From Viola odorata (Eukaryota; Streptophyta; Magnoliopsida; Malpighiales; Violaceae), in assembly GCA_963691705.1 (NCBI GenBank), contig OY829544.1, forward strand, positions 689,501 to 753,500: a stretch of DNA of 64,000 bases. Direction: 5' to 3'. Position numbers and translations under genes: made by a program. The notes under the pieces are model-generated. The model made no database searches and was not told the origin of the DNA. It was given only the letters and a program-made list of their open reading frames with translations. Shown here piece after piece: positions 32,141 to 44,751 of this stretch (position 1 is the first letter of the stretch; the number at the start of each line of letters is the position of its first letter).

Positions 32141-32817
32141 GCATATTAAATGCTTCCTTTTGCAATTTAATCTTTCTTATCCTGCCTCCTAAATTGGGAT
32201 ATACTACTACTGATATAGCGTGTGACAGGAATACCGTCCGTCACCAAATTGCACCCATTCTTTTCGTTTTTCTGTACAGTACATGGTTTCAATAAGTGAT
32301 ATGAAAAAATCAATCCATAGTTGCCTTAATCTGTTCTTCGGTCTGTTTAAGGATACGCTAAACATTGATTATCAAGTATGCAAGGACTGGGGATTTCATC
32401 ATTGAAGGAATGAAGGGTATGCTTGAATAATTTTCTTAACGACAGGTATACACCCCTGCGCGTTAGTATTTGTATATTAAATCATGTGGTCACTGGGCCT
32501 TGACTAGCGGGCTTTAATTAAGGCCCACTAAAAAGAATTTCTCCATTGGTTTATTTTGAAGAAAAACAAAAATAGGACGACATGTCGTCAGTTGTTTGCT
32601 CATGCCATTGTCTGCCATGTGGCAACCTCGAAGTGTGAAATTGTGAATAGATCATAACTGCTCAATAACACCCAATCCGAAATTATCCAATACCACCAAT
32701 ACCATTAGCTGCTCTCTTCTTTACCTCACAAAGTCCGAACTCATTTCCCATTTCAACACACTCTACAGCTACTAAGTCCAATCGTCTCTCGTATAACAGA
32801 CGCTTAGTCAACCTTCC
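32141..32817. other. Intergenic region upstream of APX
   Basis: Spacer between the end of the synaptotagmin pseudogene and the APX start. It has site II-like GGGCTTTAATTAAGGCCCA at 32508-32526, about 290 bp before the ATG, which may belong to the APX promoter. I see no other feature. Confidence 0.5.
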
Positions 32818-35536
32818 ATGGCGTTTCCGGTCGTCAACGCAGATTACCTGAAGGAGATCGACAAAGCTCGCCGCGATCTCCGAGCTCTCATCGCCTACAA
32901 GAACTGCGCTCCTATTATGCTCCGCCTCGCGTACGTGATCCTTCCTCCAATCCCTCTCTCCTATGTCCTACTAACGGCTTTAATCTTCAATAAGTATTAG
33001 ATTTGTTGAAATCGTTTTTTGAACTGAAGGTGGCACGACGCTGGAACTTATGATAAGGTCACCAAAACTGGTGGACCGAGAGGCTCCATAAGGACCGAGG
33101 AGGAGTTGAGTCATGCCGCAAATAATGGCTTGAAGATAGCTGTTGATTTTTGCGGTTAGTTCCTCTTTCGCCCCTTTTTTTCGTTTCTTTGTTGTTTATG
33201 TGCATCTGGTTGAGGAAATAGTAATGACCTTGAAGCTCAGTGTTAATTCATAGTCAGGGAGGAGTTAGGTATCTGCTTCGAGTCCCTAACTTGCAATTTC
33301 TGTCTACAACGAAGAAAGGAAAAGTATAGTTGAGAAATTGAGAGTTTCATGAATGCATGCTTAGTTTAAATGGAAGTTATGTATGAATATTAAATAGTTA
33401 AATACTACAAGTTGTTTATGCCGTTTTTAAATGGATTTTCTCTACAGGTAGTTTGTTAGAGCATTTACCTAGGGAATTTACGTGTAAATCTTATGGGCAT
33501 TGATATATTTTGATATAGTGATTGTGAGGAAATCACATCATGCGCATGAAGGATCACTTGTCACTTTCTGCTTATGTTTGTTATGCTTATGATTAGTTAT
33601 CTAGTGATTGGTTTTATTTTGTTTTTTCAGAGGAAGTTAAGGCTAAACATCCTAAAATTACACATGCAGACTTATACCAGGTGATAGTCATGCTAATCTT
33701 AGTGTTTTTCAAGTTTCATAACTCAGGTCATTGTTTGGTCCAAGAGATGATAAGCGTACTGACTCGATCAATTTTTGTTGCTTTTCCAGCTCGCAGGTGT
33801 TGTTGCGGTTGAGGTCACTGGAGGTCCAACTGTTGAGTTTGTTCCTGGTAGAAAGGTATGGGATTGCAGGATTTTTTGAAGGTGAAGGTGTGTACAATCG
33901 CACTGATTACCAGCTTTATATGCCATTTTTTTCAGGACTCAAAAGTTTCTCCCAGGGAAGGGCGACTTCCAAATGCCATACTAGGTACATTTAATGCTCC
34001 CCAATTCATGGTTTGCATTTTATTATCATAGTGACAGTACTTAAAACTGAGAATTTGTGGTTTGAACTGGGTATTTTGGAGTTGGCATCCTACGTTTTAG
34101 AAACTCCAGACTATGCTTGCTTAGTTGATATCTGTATCTGGCCATTTTGGAGACCTGCAATGTATACTTCATAACATCAATATTTGAAAGTTCATTGAGT
34201 TATACATGAGATGACACTTAAAAGGACTTGAACTTTGTATGTCTTTTTAATGATTTTTGTGGCAGGTGCACCCCATTTGAGGGACGTCTTTTTCCGGATG
34301 GGTCTGTCTGACAAGGATATTGTGGCACTTTCAGGGGCTCATACTCTGGTGATTCTGATTTCCTACTAGATGTAGTGAGGTCTATATCTATAAACTCTAA
34401 CTTGATTTGTTCTGATTCATAGGGACGAGCACACCGTGAGAGATCGGGTTTCGATGGCCCTTGGACCCAGGAGCCTTTGAAGTTTGATAACTCTTATTTT
34501 GTGTAAGATTTAAATTGCAGTTACAAAGAGATTCTCTTAGTACTTTGGTCATGAACTCAATTATGCATAATTCTTCTTGTGAATATTAGGGAACTATTGA
34601 AAGGGGAAACTGAAGGGTTGTTGAAGCTTCCAACCGACTTGGCTTTAATGGATGATCCTGTATTTCGTCCTTTGGTGGAACTATATGCAAAGGTAGCAAG
34701 GTTTTTTTTTATTAACAAGTGCCATTGTATGTTTTTATATAACTGCACCTCTGATGATATTCAGGCATATACCATGATAGATAACCTTTATGATCATTAT
34801 GCTTTCTGCCAAAAAAATTTAAGAATCAACAACCTGCTGAAATAGTGTTATCTGCCTTAATTGAAACCAGGATGAGTCCAATGAGTCAGTTTAAATTCTG
34901 TTTCAGACTGGATTTTTCTTTATTCATGCATTAAATTTGTTAGCATGGTTGTCTTGTGCCTCACCCACTCTTTCCTAGTCTTATTATTAATTGTTCCGTT
35001 CTCCAGAAGAGTAGCTGGGTTCACAAAGTGGTTTCCACGCCTTAAATCACTTTTCGTAATATACAGTTTCCACATCAGTTGTAGTACTTAGGTTGGACCC
35101 TCTGAGCTCTTCAGTAAACTTTAGCCAAAACCCTTAGTTTTGGGGCTGTTATTGCACCTGTTGATATCTGGATCTAGTTTTTAGCGCTGGACTGGGTTAA
35201 TTTACCCATAATTTGGCCATAACCAAACTTACCCCTGTTTTGCTGCTCGAACTAACAAAATGAGTTAAGCAGTTATTCTATTGTTACAAAATTGAGCTGT
35301 GGTAGTCCGATACATGATTTCTTTCTGGTGATAACTTTATCCAGGATGAGGAGGCATTCTTTAAAGACTATGCTGTATCGCATAAGAAACTTTCAGAACT
35401 AGGTTTCACTCCCTCCCAATCCATGCTAATTACAAAGGACAGCACCATTTTGGCACAAAGCGCAGTTGGGGTTGTAGTTGCTGCTGCTGTGGTGGTCTTT
35501 AGCTATTATTACGAAGTTCGCAAAAGGATGAAGTAG
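32818..35536 (+). CDS. APX3: Membrane-bound L-ascorbate peroxidase, peroxisomal (APX3-type), 286 aa
   Basis: The enzyme reduces hydrogen peroxide with ascorbate, and this form is anchored in the peroxisome membrane facing the cytosol. Nine exons: 32818-32930, 33030-33154, 33631-33680, 33790-33855, 33936-33984, 34266-34348, 34423-34502, 34590-34692 and 35345-35536. They sum to 861 nt. The distal active-site motif [16 protein letters not shown] has the catalytic Arg, Trp and His. The proximal heme-ligand motif [20 protein letters not shown] holds the ligand His. The ascorbate-site region and the SYFVELLKGE segment are also present. The C-terminus has one hydrophobic segment ([18 protein letters not shown]) followed by EVRKRMK, the membrane anchor with a basic tail that sends APX3 and APX5 to peroxisomes via the ER. 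No defects were seen. The last intron (34693-35344) is the longest. Confidence 0.96.
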
Positions 35537-37494
35537 ACATTTCCTTGTTCCTCGTGAACTGATTACATGAGTAGGAGCTGGTTACTTACTATTTTCATCC
35601 GATTCAAAATAACCACATTACATTACTGAATACATATAGTTGCTTTTCATTATAAAGTCAATTTTTTAGATGCAATGTTGAAAGTTTCGTTTGGAATCAT
35701 GGTAGACTGGTAGCAGGGCGGTTCCGCGGTAGTGAATCTCGGATATAAGCAGTTGATTAGGGGAATTCTCGTAATGCTCTGGCTTTCAAATTGTATGCGT
35801 CTGAATAATATTATCTGCCAAGAGGTTGGGCACTTGGCAGAATTTGTGAGGCAGTGACAGCCATCAAAGGGTCCTTGTTCCTCGGTTCTTTCTTGCCATC
35901 GAATCTGCAAATCTGCAACTCAGTTGGCAGACTTTTTTGACAAAGGATATGGTTACAGTGCGTAGGGTAGTGGTTGATTTGATTGTGATTAGTGCTTCAG
36001 TCTTAGCCGCTTAGGGTTTCTGGCATAGGAAGTACTAGTTTGATTTGATATTTGATTTAACAAGACATAAATCTCCCTTCTCCCCACCTGATTTTCAATC
36101 AGGCTATCCATCAAAGCACCTTCTTTCATGTGCAAACGAAATATTTTTTAGGGATCTTATTATGAAAAATGATAACACATTGATTTAGAATTAGTCAGCA
36201 TGAATAATTAATAATTAACGGTAAGAGTAGAATAATTCATCCTTATCTTAATGGTGGTAGAGTAGCACATACATTGAAGGAAACTGGCGGGTTGTGTGCT
36301 AGCTGCTAAGGATGAGGAGTCGCCACATGGGGGAATGGGAAGGGATCAAGCGAGCCACAAGGGAAGGCCAAAGAGGTAGGTAGGTAAAGGGTTCTTAGGA
36401 CTACTGTCCCAGAAAGAAAGGATTCTTGATCAAATGCCTAAGCACATGATGTCCACGTGTCTGCTTTTTGCTAGCTGTCACCAGTCACCACCACCCATTT
36501 CTTATTGATCTTGTTTCTTGATAATAGGATTACTATTTGCCAGCCAAACCCAATTGCCTGATTGATCTCCCTTTTGAGCCTTTTGGTATAAGAAAAAAAA
36601 AATTACTACAAAATACAAAGCAGTAAGTAAGTGTAACTAACCAGTTAGGTGGCACCAATTTTTGATCCTTCTTGTCTCTCAAATCACTTTATTTCTCTTT
36701 TAGGGCAGCCATGTGTCTCTGTGTATTCGTAGGACAGAGGTTTTGATAGAGACCTCTTTGTCAATCACCTCTTCTGGCACCACCACCTAACTCATTTGTT
36801 TCATTTACCTTAAGTCTCCAGGGATTGATTAAATTTTTTTACTTCTAAACTACTGGCATTATACTTACGTTTGTATCGAGTTATCCCATTGATGAGCAAT
36901 TAATTAGGTCACGTTTGATTGATTGATGTAGTGGGGGTGTGGATAGGTTAATGTGTGGGGAAAAAATCACAGTGAAAGGTTTTGAACATGAAAGTGAGGG
37001 CAGGGCAGAGTTTGGGCTAGAAGACGACTTGGTGCAAAGGATGGTCAGAAGAAAGGGTGAAAATGAAATACACAGACACAACTTACAACTAATTACACAA
37101 CAATACAAGTAGAAGTAGTGGATATGTTATGTGTATCTTTCTTTCTCTCTCATTTTGTTGACAACAACTTCTGCCCATGATCCTTAACTCTTACCAGCCA
37201 CTTGAATTTCGTGGGGTAGAGATTAGAGAGAGAGAGAGAAAAAGGGAACTGTACATGTGTGTGGTGTGGTGGTGGTGGGTAGCAAATAATATGCTAATTA
37301 ATGTCCCCAAATTTAAAAAAAAATTGGAGAAGAAGATAGATAACAACAAAATGATGAATCAACCTTCCTTTTTCCCATCCCTAACCCTAACCCTACCCTT
37401 TGCAAGGTTAGTTTGGAGGGTAATTAATGATTTTTTTCTCTTTTTCAATAGCACTCTATGCCTTCATCAACCCAACCTCCAACCCTTCTAGAAC

Positions 37495-37495
<1 letters not shown>

Positions 37496-37547
<52 letters not shown>
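37496..37547 (+). repeat. (TC)26 dinucleotide microsatellite
   Basis: An uninterrupted TC run of 52 bp, about 1 kb upstream of the MYB start codon. It is long and perfect, so it is likely to vary in length between individuals. A weaker CT-rich patch at about 38298-38342 lies near the MYB TATA box. Confidence 0.95.
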
Positions 37548-37549
<2 letters not shown>

Positions 37550-38297
37550 GCATGATTGTGTAGTGTACCAATAGAATAAAGAAGCACAACTACCATCTTG
37601 GTATACTTAGGGAGGAGGAGAGCACAAGGATAACACAAGAATAGACAAAACCACTTGGGCCTTTTTTTTCTCTTTCCTATATGCCCACTGCAACTAATCT
37701 ATTATTCATAAATATAAAATCTATTCTTCCATGTTTCATCACATGATCATCTATCATCACTAACCATTGAAAAATTGAAATTCCTCTCAAATAAAATACA
37801 AAAAATTTCCATAAAATTCAAGCAATTAAAATCAATGTATAAATGGCAATTTATTTAAGGGATTTTTGAAGTGGACCCACCTCACTTGGTGTTAGTTCCA
37901 ACAGCATGATATAAAATAAAAGCCTCTCCTGTTCATGAATTCTACTAAGTTAGGGGAAGATTTTGAAAGGTAACTAATCTATATTAATTAATTAAGCAAA
38001 AGTTGTCCATGCTTTAAGACATAATCAAAAACCATATTATTGTTTACAATTTAAAAAAAAAATGAGATGGGCCAGAAACCACACACCTTGTCTTGCCTAA
38101 ACTTTAAAATACCTTACTTTACACCTACCTGAAGGTTACCTATATAGTTAATGATCCCTTATTTTATTACCATCATTGATGCTAATTTCATCATCATCAT
38201 CATCATCAAAGATAGAGAGAGAGACTCAGACTACTACCAGCCACTCCCCTCTAACCTGTCTCACCAACTCACATCTAGAAGCACAATTAGCCATTTA

Positions 38298-38368
38298 CCC
38301 TCTTCTCTCTCTCCCTCCCTCCTTCCTCTCTCTACCCCTCTCTTTATAAGAGTCAAAAGCCTATAAAA
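38298..38368 (+). promoter_or_regulatory. Probable MYB core promoter: pyrimidine patch plus TATA box
   Basis: CT-rich sequence at 38298-38342 is followed by CTATAAAACG at 38361-38370, a good plant TATA box 180 bp before the ATG. Pyrimidine patches near the TATA box are a common plant core-promoter feature. The transcription start would be expected near 38395. The assignment rests on position and motif only. Confidence 0.6.
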
Positions 38369-38549
38369 CGACATCTCATAAGGGCCGGCCTTACCTTCCC
38401 ACCAGAGCAAAAACAACGGAAAATTAAAAGCCCCAAATTCCTTCCATAGAAACCAAATCAGAAAGAAAAAAGAATACTCACCAAACCATATTTATATATA
38501 ATCAAACCTTCTTAAATCTAAACACTAAACTAAAATTCTTACCACAAAA

Positions 38550-39565
38550 ATGGGCAGGTCTCCTTGCTGCGAGAAAGCTCATACAAACAAAGGTGCTTGG
38601 ACCAAAGAAGAAGACGATCGGCTTATCGCTTATATCAGAGCTCACGGCGAAGGTTGCTGGCGCTCACTCCCTAAATCCGCTGGCCTCCTCCGTTGCGGTA
38701 AAAGTTGCAGACTGCGCTGGATCAACTATTTACGACCTGACCTCAAACGTGGCAATTTCACTGAAGAAGAAGATGAACTCATCATCAAACTCCATAGCCT
38801 CCTTGGCAACAAGTAAGCACTCCTAATCGATTCAATTGATCAATTAATGAAAACCCTAATCCCCTTTCCCCCAAATATGAAATCTGTGTGTTCCGATAGC
38901 AAGATTGTTAATTGATGATTTGGGAGTGGAAATTGGTTAATTGGGTCTAATGGGTGTCTTTTATTTTTGTGTTTAGATGGTCTCTTATAGCTGGGAGATT
39001 ACCCGGAAGAACGGATAATGAGATAAAAAATTATTGGAATACTCATATAAGAAGGAAGCTTATGAACAGAGGAATAGATCCTGCAACCCACCGACCACTC
39101 AACGAGCCACCGCAAGAAGCAGCAGCAGCAACCGCCCCGCCGCCCCTGCCGCAACCACCAACTATAACATCAACAACGATTTCTTTCAGTTCTGTCAAGG
39201 AAGAGAAAGAAACAAAAATCCCAATTATTACAAACAGTATGAGTACTGTTTTTGTGGTTAAAGAAGAGAAAACCCAAGTTGAAGAAAGATGCCCAGACTT
39301 GAATCTTGATCTCAAAATTAGCCCACCATATCAACAACAACAACAGTACCAGGCAGAGCAGCAGGCACTGAAAACTGGAGGGAGGAGGAATCTTTGCTTT
39401 TCTTGCAGTCTTGGGTTGCAAAAGAGCAAAGGTTGCAATTGTTTCATGGATAGCGACGGTGGTGGTTTTAGTACTGGGAGCAGTAGCAGCAGCACCAGCT
39501 CTGGTTATGATTTCTTAGGATTGAAAAGTGGGGTTTTGGATTATAGGGGCCTGGAGATGAAATAA
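38550..39565 (+). CDS. R2R3-MYB transcription factor, subgroup 4 repressor (MYB4/MYB308-like), 283 aa
   Basis: Members repress phenylpropanoid and lignin genes. Two exons, 38550-38812 and 38977-39565, total 852 nt; the single intron falls inside R3 at GNK|W. R2 spans about residues 14-61 ([20 protein letters not shown], then [20 protein letters not shown]) and R3 follows to WNTHIRRKL. The R3 repeat has the bHLH-interaction pattern ([20 protein letters not shown]). Behind it are the subgroup-4 motifs: C1 ([15 protein letters not shown]); the EAR repression motif in [12 protein letters not shown]; a Cys-rich C3 zinc-finger-like motif ([16 protein letters not shown]); and a C4-like end ([17 protein letters not shown]). 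The linker has Ala/Pro-, Gln- and Ser-rich low-complexity runs. All motifs are intact, so a functional nuclear repressor is likely. Its closest Arabidopsis relatives should be MYB4, MYB32, MYB7 or MYB3. Confidence 0.95.
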
Positions 39566-42500
39566 TAATTTGTGCAATCTTTTGTAGATTTAAAAAGAAA
39601 AGAAAAGAAAAAGAATATTGGGAGAGAAATGAGAAACAGGGATTGTTAATTATTAGATTAAAGGCAAATCTCTCTAATTTCTCAACTTAATCTGTATGTT
39701 TAATTTTAATTTCATATATAACTTAACTAATACCAGTATCCTGCTTAGAGCAGCAAAGAGATTCTACTTTGGCTCCTTGTGTTTGCTACTGTTATGTAAA
39801 TTTGCAAGTTAATTAGCTCCTTAATTATAATTTTTCTAATGAGAAAATGATGAATTAAGTATTATAAAATCTGAGACTTTTGCATGAACAAAAGATGTTA
39901 TAGCTAGCATCTTTCTGCTTCTTTAACAAAGATCTTAACCAAAAGTCTTATTTTCTGAAAAAGATTTGGCTATGGGTTATCATTTATCAATTAGGGTGGG
40001 TGATGAATTCATGTGACTAGGAGGGTTTTCAGTGATCACTTCTTAAAAAAGAAAAGAAAAAGGAAAGTATATTCTTTCGAACAAATATTTATTTATTGAT
40101 TTATTATCTCACCAAATTTGGATTCGTTTCGAGTCTCTCTTGTTTTCAGAAAAGCTTTTGATCTTTCCTTTGGGAAATGGATAAGCTGCGAGAGGAGGAG
40201 AAATCAGGAGGATGGGAGTGGTTGGTCACCTATACCATTATATCTAATCGAGAGTACTGTGCGTATTTTCAAACTCGCGCGTGTAATTTTTATATTCACT
40301 AAGGTATAGTATGGGATGAAGAATTAGGAGGGAAGAAAAAGAAGCGAAAGGAAATTTTTAAACTTACCCTTATATGAAAAAAATTGTTCAAAGAAACCAA
40401 AAGGAAAGGAAGGGAATAGAAAGTAAATAAATTATAAAAACTTCCCCTCTACCCACAAAAAAGTTCCTCCCAAAAGTAGGAAGAAAATGAGAAAAATTAG
40501 AAACTGAACTTAAATTAGAAAAGAAAGTCATGAATTTGGGCTTGAGTCATGAGATTTAAAGAAAATTTCTTTCCTTTTCTTTTATATATAAAAAATACAG
40601 TCATACAAGAGAATTTCTCTACAAGTTCCCTTCCTCTCCTTTCCTTTCCTTTCCCTAGTTAAACTTCCCCTCTTTTCTTTCGTGCATTTTAATTCTCATA
40701 CTAAGTATTAGTGTTTATTCATTTACAACTTCTTTTAGGCGAAACATCTCAAATTTTTTATCTTTAGCTATGATATTTCATGTTTGCAAATAATATACTA
40801 TTGCACATGAGTGAGCCCCATTTCCCGCAAATTTATTAGATTTAATTAAAATTTCCTTTGAATAAGAGCTGGGTACCATAATTTTATTTCAAACAAATCT
40901 AATTATTAAGCAAGTGACAACCATTTTAAGTATATAAAAAGATGGATTCGGTCTAAAAGTAATGGGACTAGAAGAAATCTAAGAAACCCAGGCAATAAAC
41001 AACAATTTCAAACAATTTCTAAGCTGCAGTAAACAAATTCTTACGATTTCAAAATGAAGTAAACTATGTTAAAGCACCACTTTTTGGGGATATGATAAAA
41101 TAGTACTCCGTATTAGAGTAGTATTAGGATTGCTATAAAAATGAATAAATAAAGAGTGGAGCAGCCGGATGGAGAAATAGGTAGATGTCTCTGTTGTTGA
41201 CTTCAAAAGATTGGCTTCATTAGTTAATTATAAAACTAATGGTTCTAGAAACTCTCTTAGGTAAGATTATTATTCTTTTGCATCAAACCAAATCATCCAT
41301 CACGTAACAGTAACAGGTTCATGTTTTTCTGTTGTTTTGGGAGAAAATAGCATATTAAATTAAAAAATGAATGTCGTTATTTGAATTATAATACTGTATC
41401 GGTGTTTGATTTAAAGATAATATGATGTCATCGGGCTTTGGTTAAGAAATAAGAAGTACCGGAAAGAAACAAAACGGTTCGGTACCGTTTGTTTTGTAGA
41501 CACGCGGCTCTACTGCTTCATCCAACAGTCATCACTGTACCAAACATGTTCTTTTTATTTATTTAAAAAAAGATCTGAAGCGATTTTCATGGTTAATTTT
41601 CATTTTCATTTTCAAAGTGTTAGGTGGAGACATTAGAAGCTTCCATCATCCATCCATGGGATATTTTCTTTTTTACATATTTTAGATTATTTACCTTAAA
41701 TTAAACAGGAGAATAAATAACTTCATTATTGCTTCCCTTCTCTATCATATTCAATGAATCAATAGTCAATACTGTAATTATTACTGTCCTACCCCAACAT
41801 TATTTTATACTTCTTCGCTTCTTCCTCTACCAACATCACATGCTGGACCATTGCAGGATCCCCGAAATGCCCTCCATTCTTCCCTTTCTTCAGTGGCAGA
41901 AGTGGTAAATAGATCGGAGATTGAGGGGTGTTGATTGGAACAGAGAGATGGAAACACCCGCATCCCACACGTTACCAACTCCCCTCAATTCGGGCAGTGG
42001 TTGGCAGCCGTCCGACGTAAGGTCATGTGCTTTGGTTGCGGCGGTGGCCCCCACACCCCCAGTCCCTTCACTCCCCTCCCGGCCCCACCACCCACACCCT
42101 CTCTGCTTTTTGCACAGTAACGAACTCCTCCTTATCCTCAAATTTCCCCCCAACTCTCCTCTCTCTCTTTTTACCCTATTGTCCCTGCCTTTCTACACAA
42201 ATTTCAAGAAGAACTCTTCCTACGGCTACTATCAAGGAAACACTAGCGCTTTTTAGTGAGCTGCAAACAAACATGTGGTTTTTGGTTTTGAAAGTCAATG
42301 ATGCACAGAGCGCGAGCCTTTTTCCTTCAAGATTTCAACACCATCATGCCATTTTCTAGTGTTGAATTGAATCCATCTCAGGATTAGAAAGTTCATTTTA
42401 GGAGTTGTTAAGAACATCACAAAGACACTATTTTTCAACGAAATTCGCTGAGATGCTTTTCTTGCTCCAACGCATTTAAAATGTTAATCATACCCACGTG

Positions 42501-44751
42501 TTAACAATTAGAGAATTAAATATCGAATTATGAATCAAAATTCGAGTCTGCAAATACGATTAAAAGAGAGTGGAGAGTAGTGTTGACTGTTGTTGAGTGT
42601 GTGTGGGGATAACGTTTGTGTGTGCAAGTTCGTTTGGTAGGTGTGGTCGTTAGGGTGGAGGGAGATGGATAGTAATTAGATGCCCCACCCAACTCCAACT
42701 CACATTAAATTCCTCGTCTTTCTCCTTTGAGATAGCACCGGCGTACAAATAAACAAGAAAAAATTATCGTTACTTTTTCCGAACACCTTCGGGCATATAA
42801 TAGAATGTTTGGAAACAGTATCGGAGCCAGAATTTTATATTAGGCATGACACAATTCAAAAATTCAAAAATACTATTTCATTAAAAAGAAACAAAAAATG
42901 ACAAAGGTTAATTAGTATTACCTGTTCCAAATTGACTCACAACTAACATCTACGTTTATCCATTTGTTGGAAGCGTCTCATGATAACTTCGTTCGCTAAA
43001 GCAGCAGATATGTCCTTTTCAATACAAACGACCAAACTCTCATTCATTCAATTTTTCCAATCTCGAATAATTCTTCCAATCTCGGTTTTTTAACAAGATA
43101 TTTCAACATTTTTAACCTTCAACAATTAAAACATAATACTACTATTAAAAAGATATACAAACAATATCAATCAACCAACCCTTATTATTAAGTGATTTCA
43201 GAATCAACCAACTCTTGTGTTATTATTAAGCCAAAAGAGAAAAACTTACTGTGTTGAGGTTTCTGGCTAGCCACCGTTATCACTGTCGGTTGATGGTAGT
43301 GTTCCGTTGCGCCGTCCAACTGTCCAAAACCACCGTCAGTTTGAAAGAGAGAGAAGTGAGGGAAAATAATGGACGGTTGGGTTGAGCTTTTTTTGGGAAA
43401 AACATATACTTTTATATGAGGGGCAGTTATTGTAAATACTAAATAACCCTAATAATAATTAGTAAATAAATTGAAATTTTATTTTAAATACTAATAGTAA
43501 TTATTAAATAACACAGGGCACGTGCCCTGTGTGGTCCAACCTTACTTGGCACCGCCCCTGTTTGGAAAATCTTTCGTGGCACGGAGATGAAATTTTATAA
43601 ACTTCAACTCTATTTTGTAAATAAATAAATGTGGTGGGTGGGCCACTTATCCCAAGCCCATGCTAGCATGTACGGCGCCATCTCCATAAGTATATTGTAA
43701 TAGACAATCCTGGGCGTTCGATGGAACCAGTGCCTGCTCTTTGCGCTTTCATCAAAATTTGAAATCGTGGAAAATAGTCAACGTCAACGAATGATTTAGT
43801 TTTGTACCCTAAGAAAAATTTGAATTAATAATTGCTCTTTTGGTGAGTTTTTGATACGCAGTAAATCTGTAAAGATCTAATTAATTTAAATTCTAGACTT
43901 ATTTTTTCCTGAAATCGTGTTAATTTGAGCTTCTAATATATATCAAATTATTTGACCCGATAAATCAGTATACTAAGTCAAATTTTGTTGACGTGACAGT
44001 GACACGTCATAAGCCCGATCCGTAAAAAAAACCCATAAACAAGATAATTTTCTTGTGCAGAGCATTTAATTGGAGGGGGTAATAATATCATACTCTACAA
44101 AACTAACTATGAGCAAATGATTACCTTATTATTTTAAATATAGTTAAGTAGTATTATTTTTTAAAAGAAAAAAGTAATTTATAACAAAATAGTTTACACA
44201 CGTGACATCATTTATCCCTTTTTTTTTTTAAAACCAAAAGATATATTGAATTATTATTTGCAAAAAAAGGTTCTTGGTTACGGATTCGAGTAAAAAAAAT
44301 TATGACTTGGTTCCACAAAGTTTGAGGCTTTATGACTTTGGTTGAACCATTGTTTCCCCAAATACTGGAAAACTCTCCACACGGTCCACCATTAGGAACC
44401 GTAAGACATCACTTCCGACACTTTTTGCCTCAGAAAGAAACATCGGTTCTGTTCCGTCTCGTTACCACCTACATTGTTAAGTTACAGATAAGAACTCAGA
44501 CCAGATTATTAGGTGACATTTCTTCTAGACATGAAAAGTTAGATGGTAGGTTTCTAAAACGTGCACACTTCATACATCTCTTTCTGATTTCTCAATTAAG
44601 AACCTTAAAGGCAACTAAGTACCCAGATGATGACTTTTTTTAGCAACAAAGTGGAGTCTAAAAAGCAATGCTGTTTGACAAAAGAACTTAAATGTTGACC
44701 ACCAAACCATCTTACAGCAACAAAGATGTTGTATGAGAAGTACAATAGAGT
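39566..44751. other. Gene-poor region of about 5 kb
   Basis: It contains the MYB 3' UTR, AT-rich DNA with polypurine stretches (40320-40700), the hAT-type element at 42816-43560, and at the right end the 3' UTR of the proteasome gene. The segment 41870-42250 is richer in C and has overlapping open frames on both strands, but none looks like a known protein. Near 41470 an imperfect palindrome lies around CAAAACGGTtcggtACCGTTTG. Confidence 0.5.
42816..43560. mobile_element. Non-autonomous hAT-type DNA transposon, 745 bp
   Basis: An 8-bp target duplication TTTGGAAA flanks the element at 42808-42815 and 43561-43568; 8 bp is the hAT signature. The left end is CAGTATCGGAGCCAGA. The right end, reverse complemented, is CAGGGGCGGTGCCAAG, an imperfect terminal inverted repeat (10 of 16). 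A second palindrome, AGGGCACGTGCCCT, lies just inside the right end (43515-43528). No transposase frame is present. Confidence 0.88.

Larger units (their letters stand above)
35537..38549. other. Intergenic region upstream of the MYB gene
   Basis: The left part holds the APX 3' UTR. The middle (36100-37480) is AT-rich with no coding signal. Telomere-like CCCTAACCCTAACCCTACCC lies at about 37379-37398. A long CT microsatellite is at 37496-37547, and a pyrimidine-rich patch with a TATA box precedes the MYB start. No mobile element was recognised. Confidence 0.5.

Noticed and set aside
37379..37398. Interstitial telomere repeat
   Set aside because: Only about two and a half CCCTAA units; more likely telo-box-like promoter sequence or chance.
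41460..41500. Palindrome around CAAAACGGTtcggtACCGTTTG as a terminator or element end
   Set aside because: The arms are short and imperfect, there is no target duplication, and plant pol II genes do not use such terminators.
41890..42359. Overlapping open frames on both strands in a C-rich segment
   Set aside because: Pro/Ser- or Gly/Arg-rich translations on both strands are what biased base composition gives. No recognisable protein.
44332..44643. 103-codon open frame on the plus strand
   Set aside because: No family motif, no splice context, no start-context or promoter support. It overlaps the likely 3' side of the proteasome gene.
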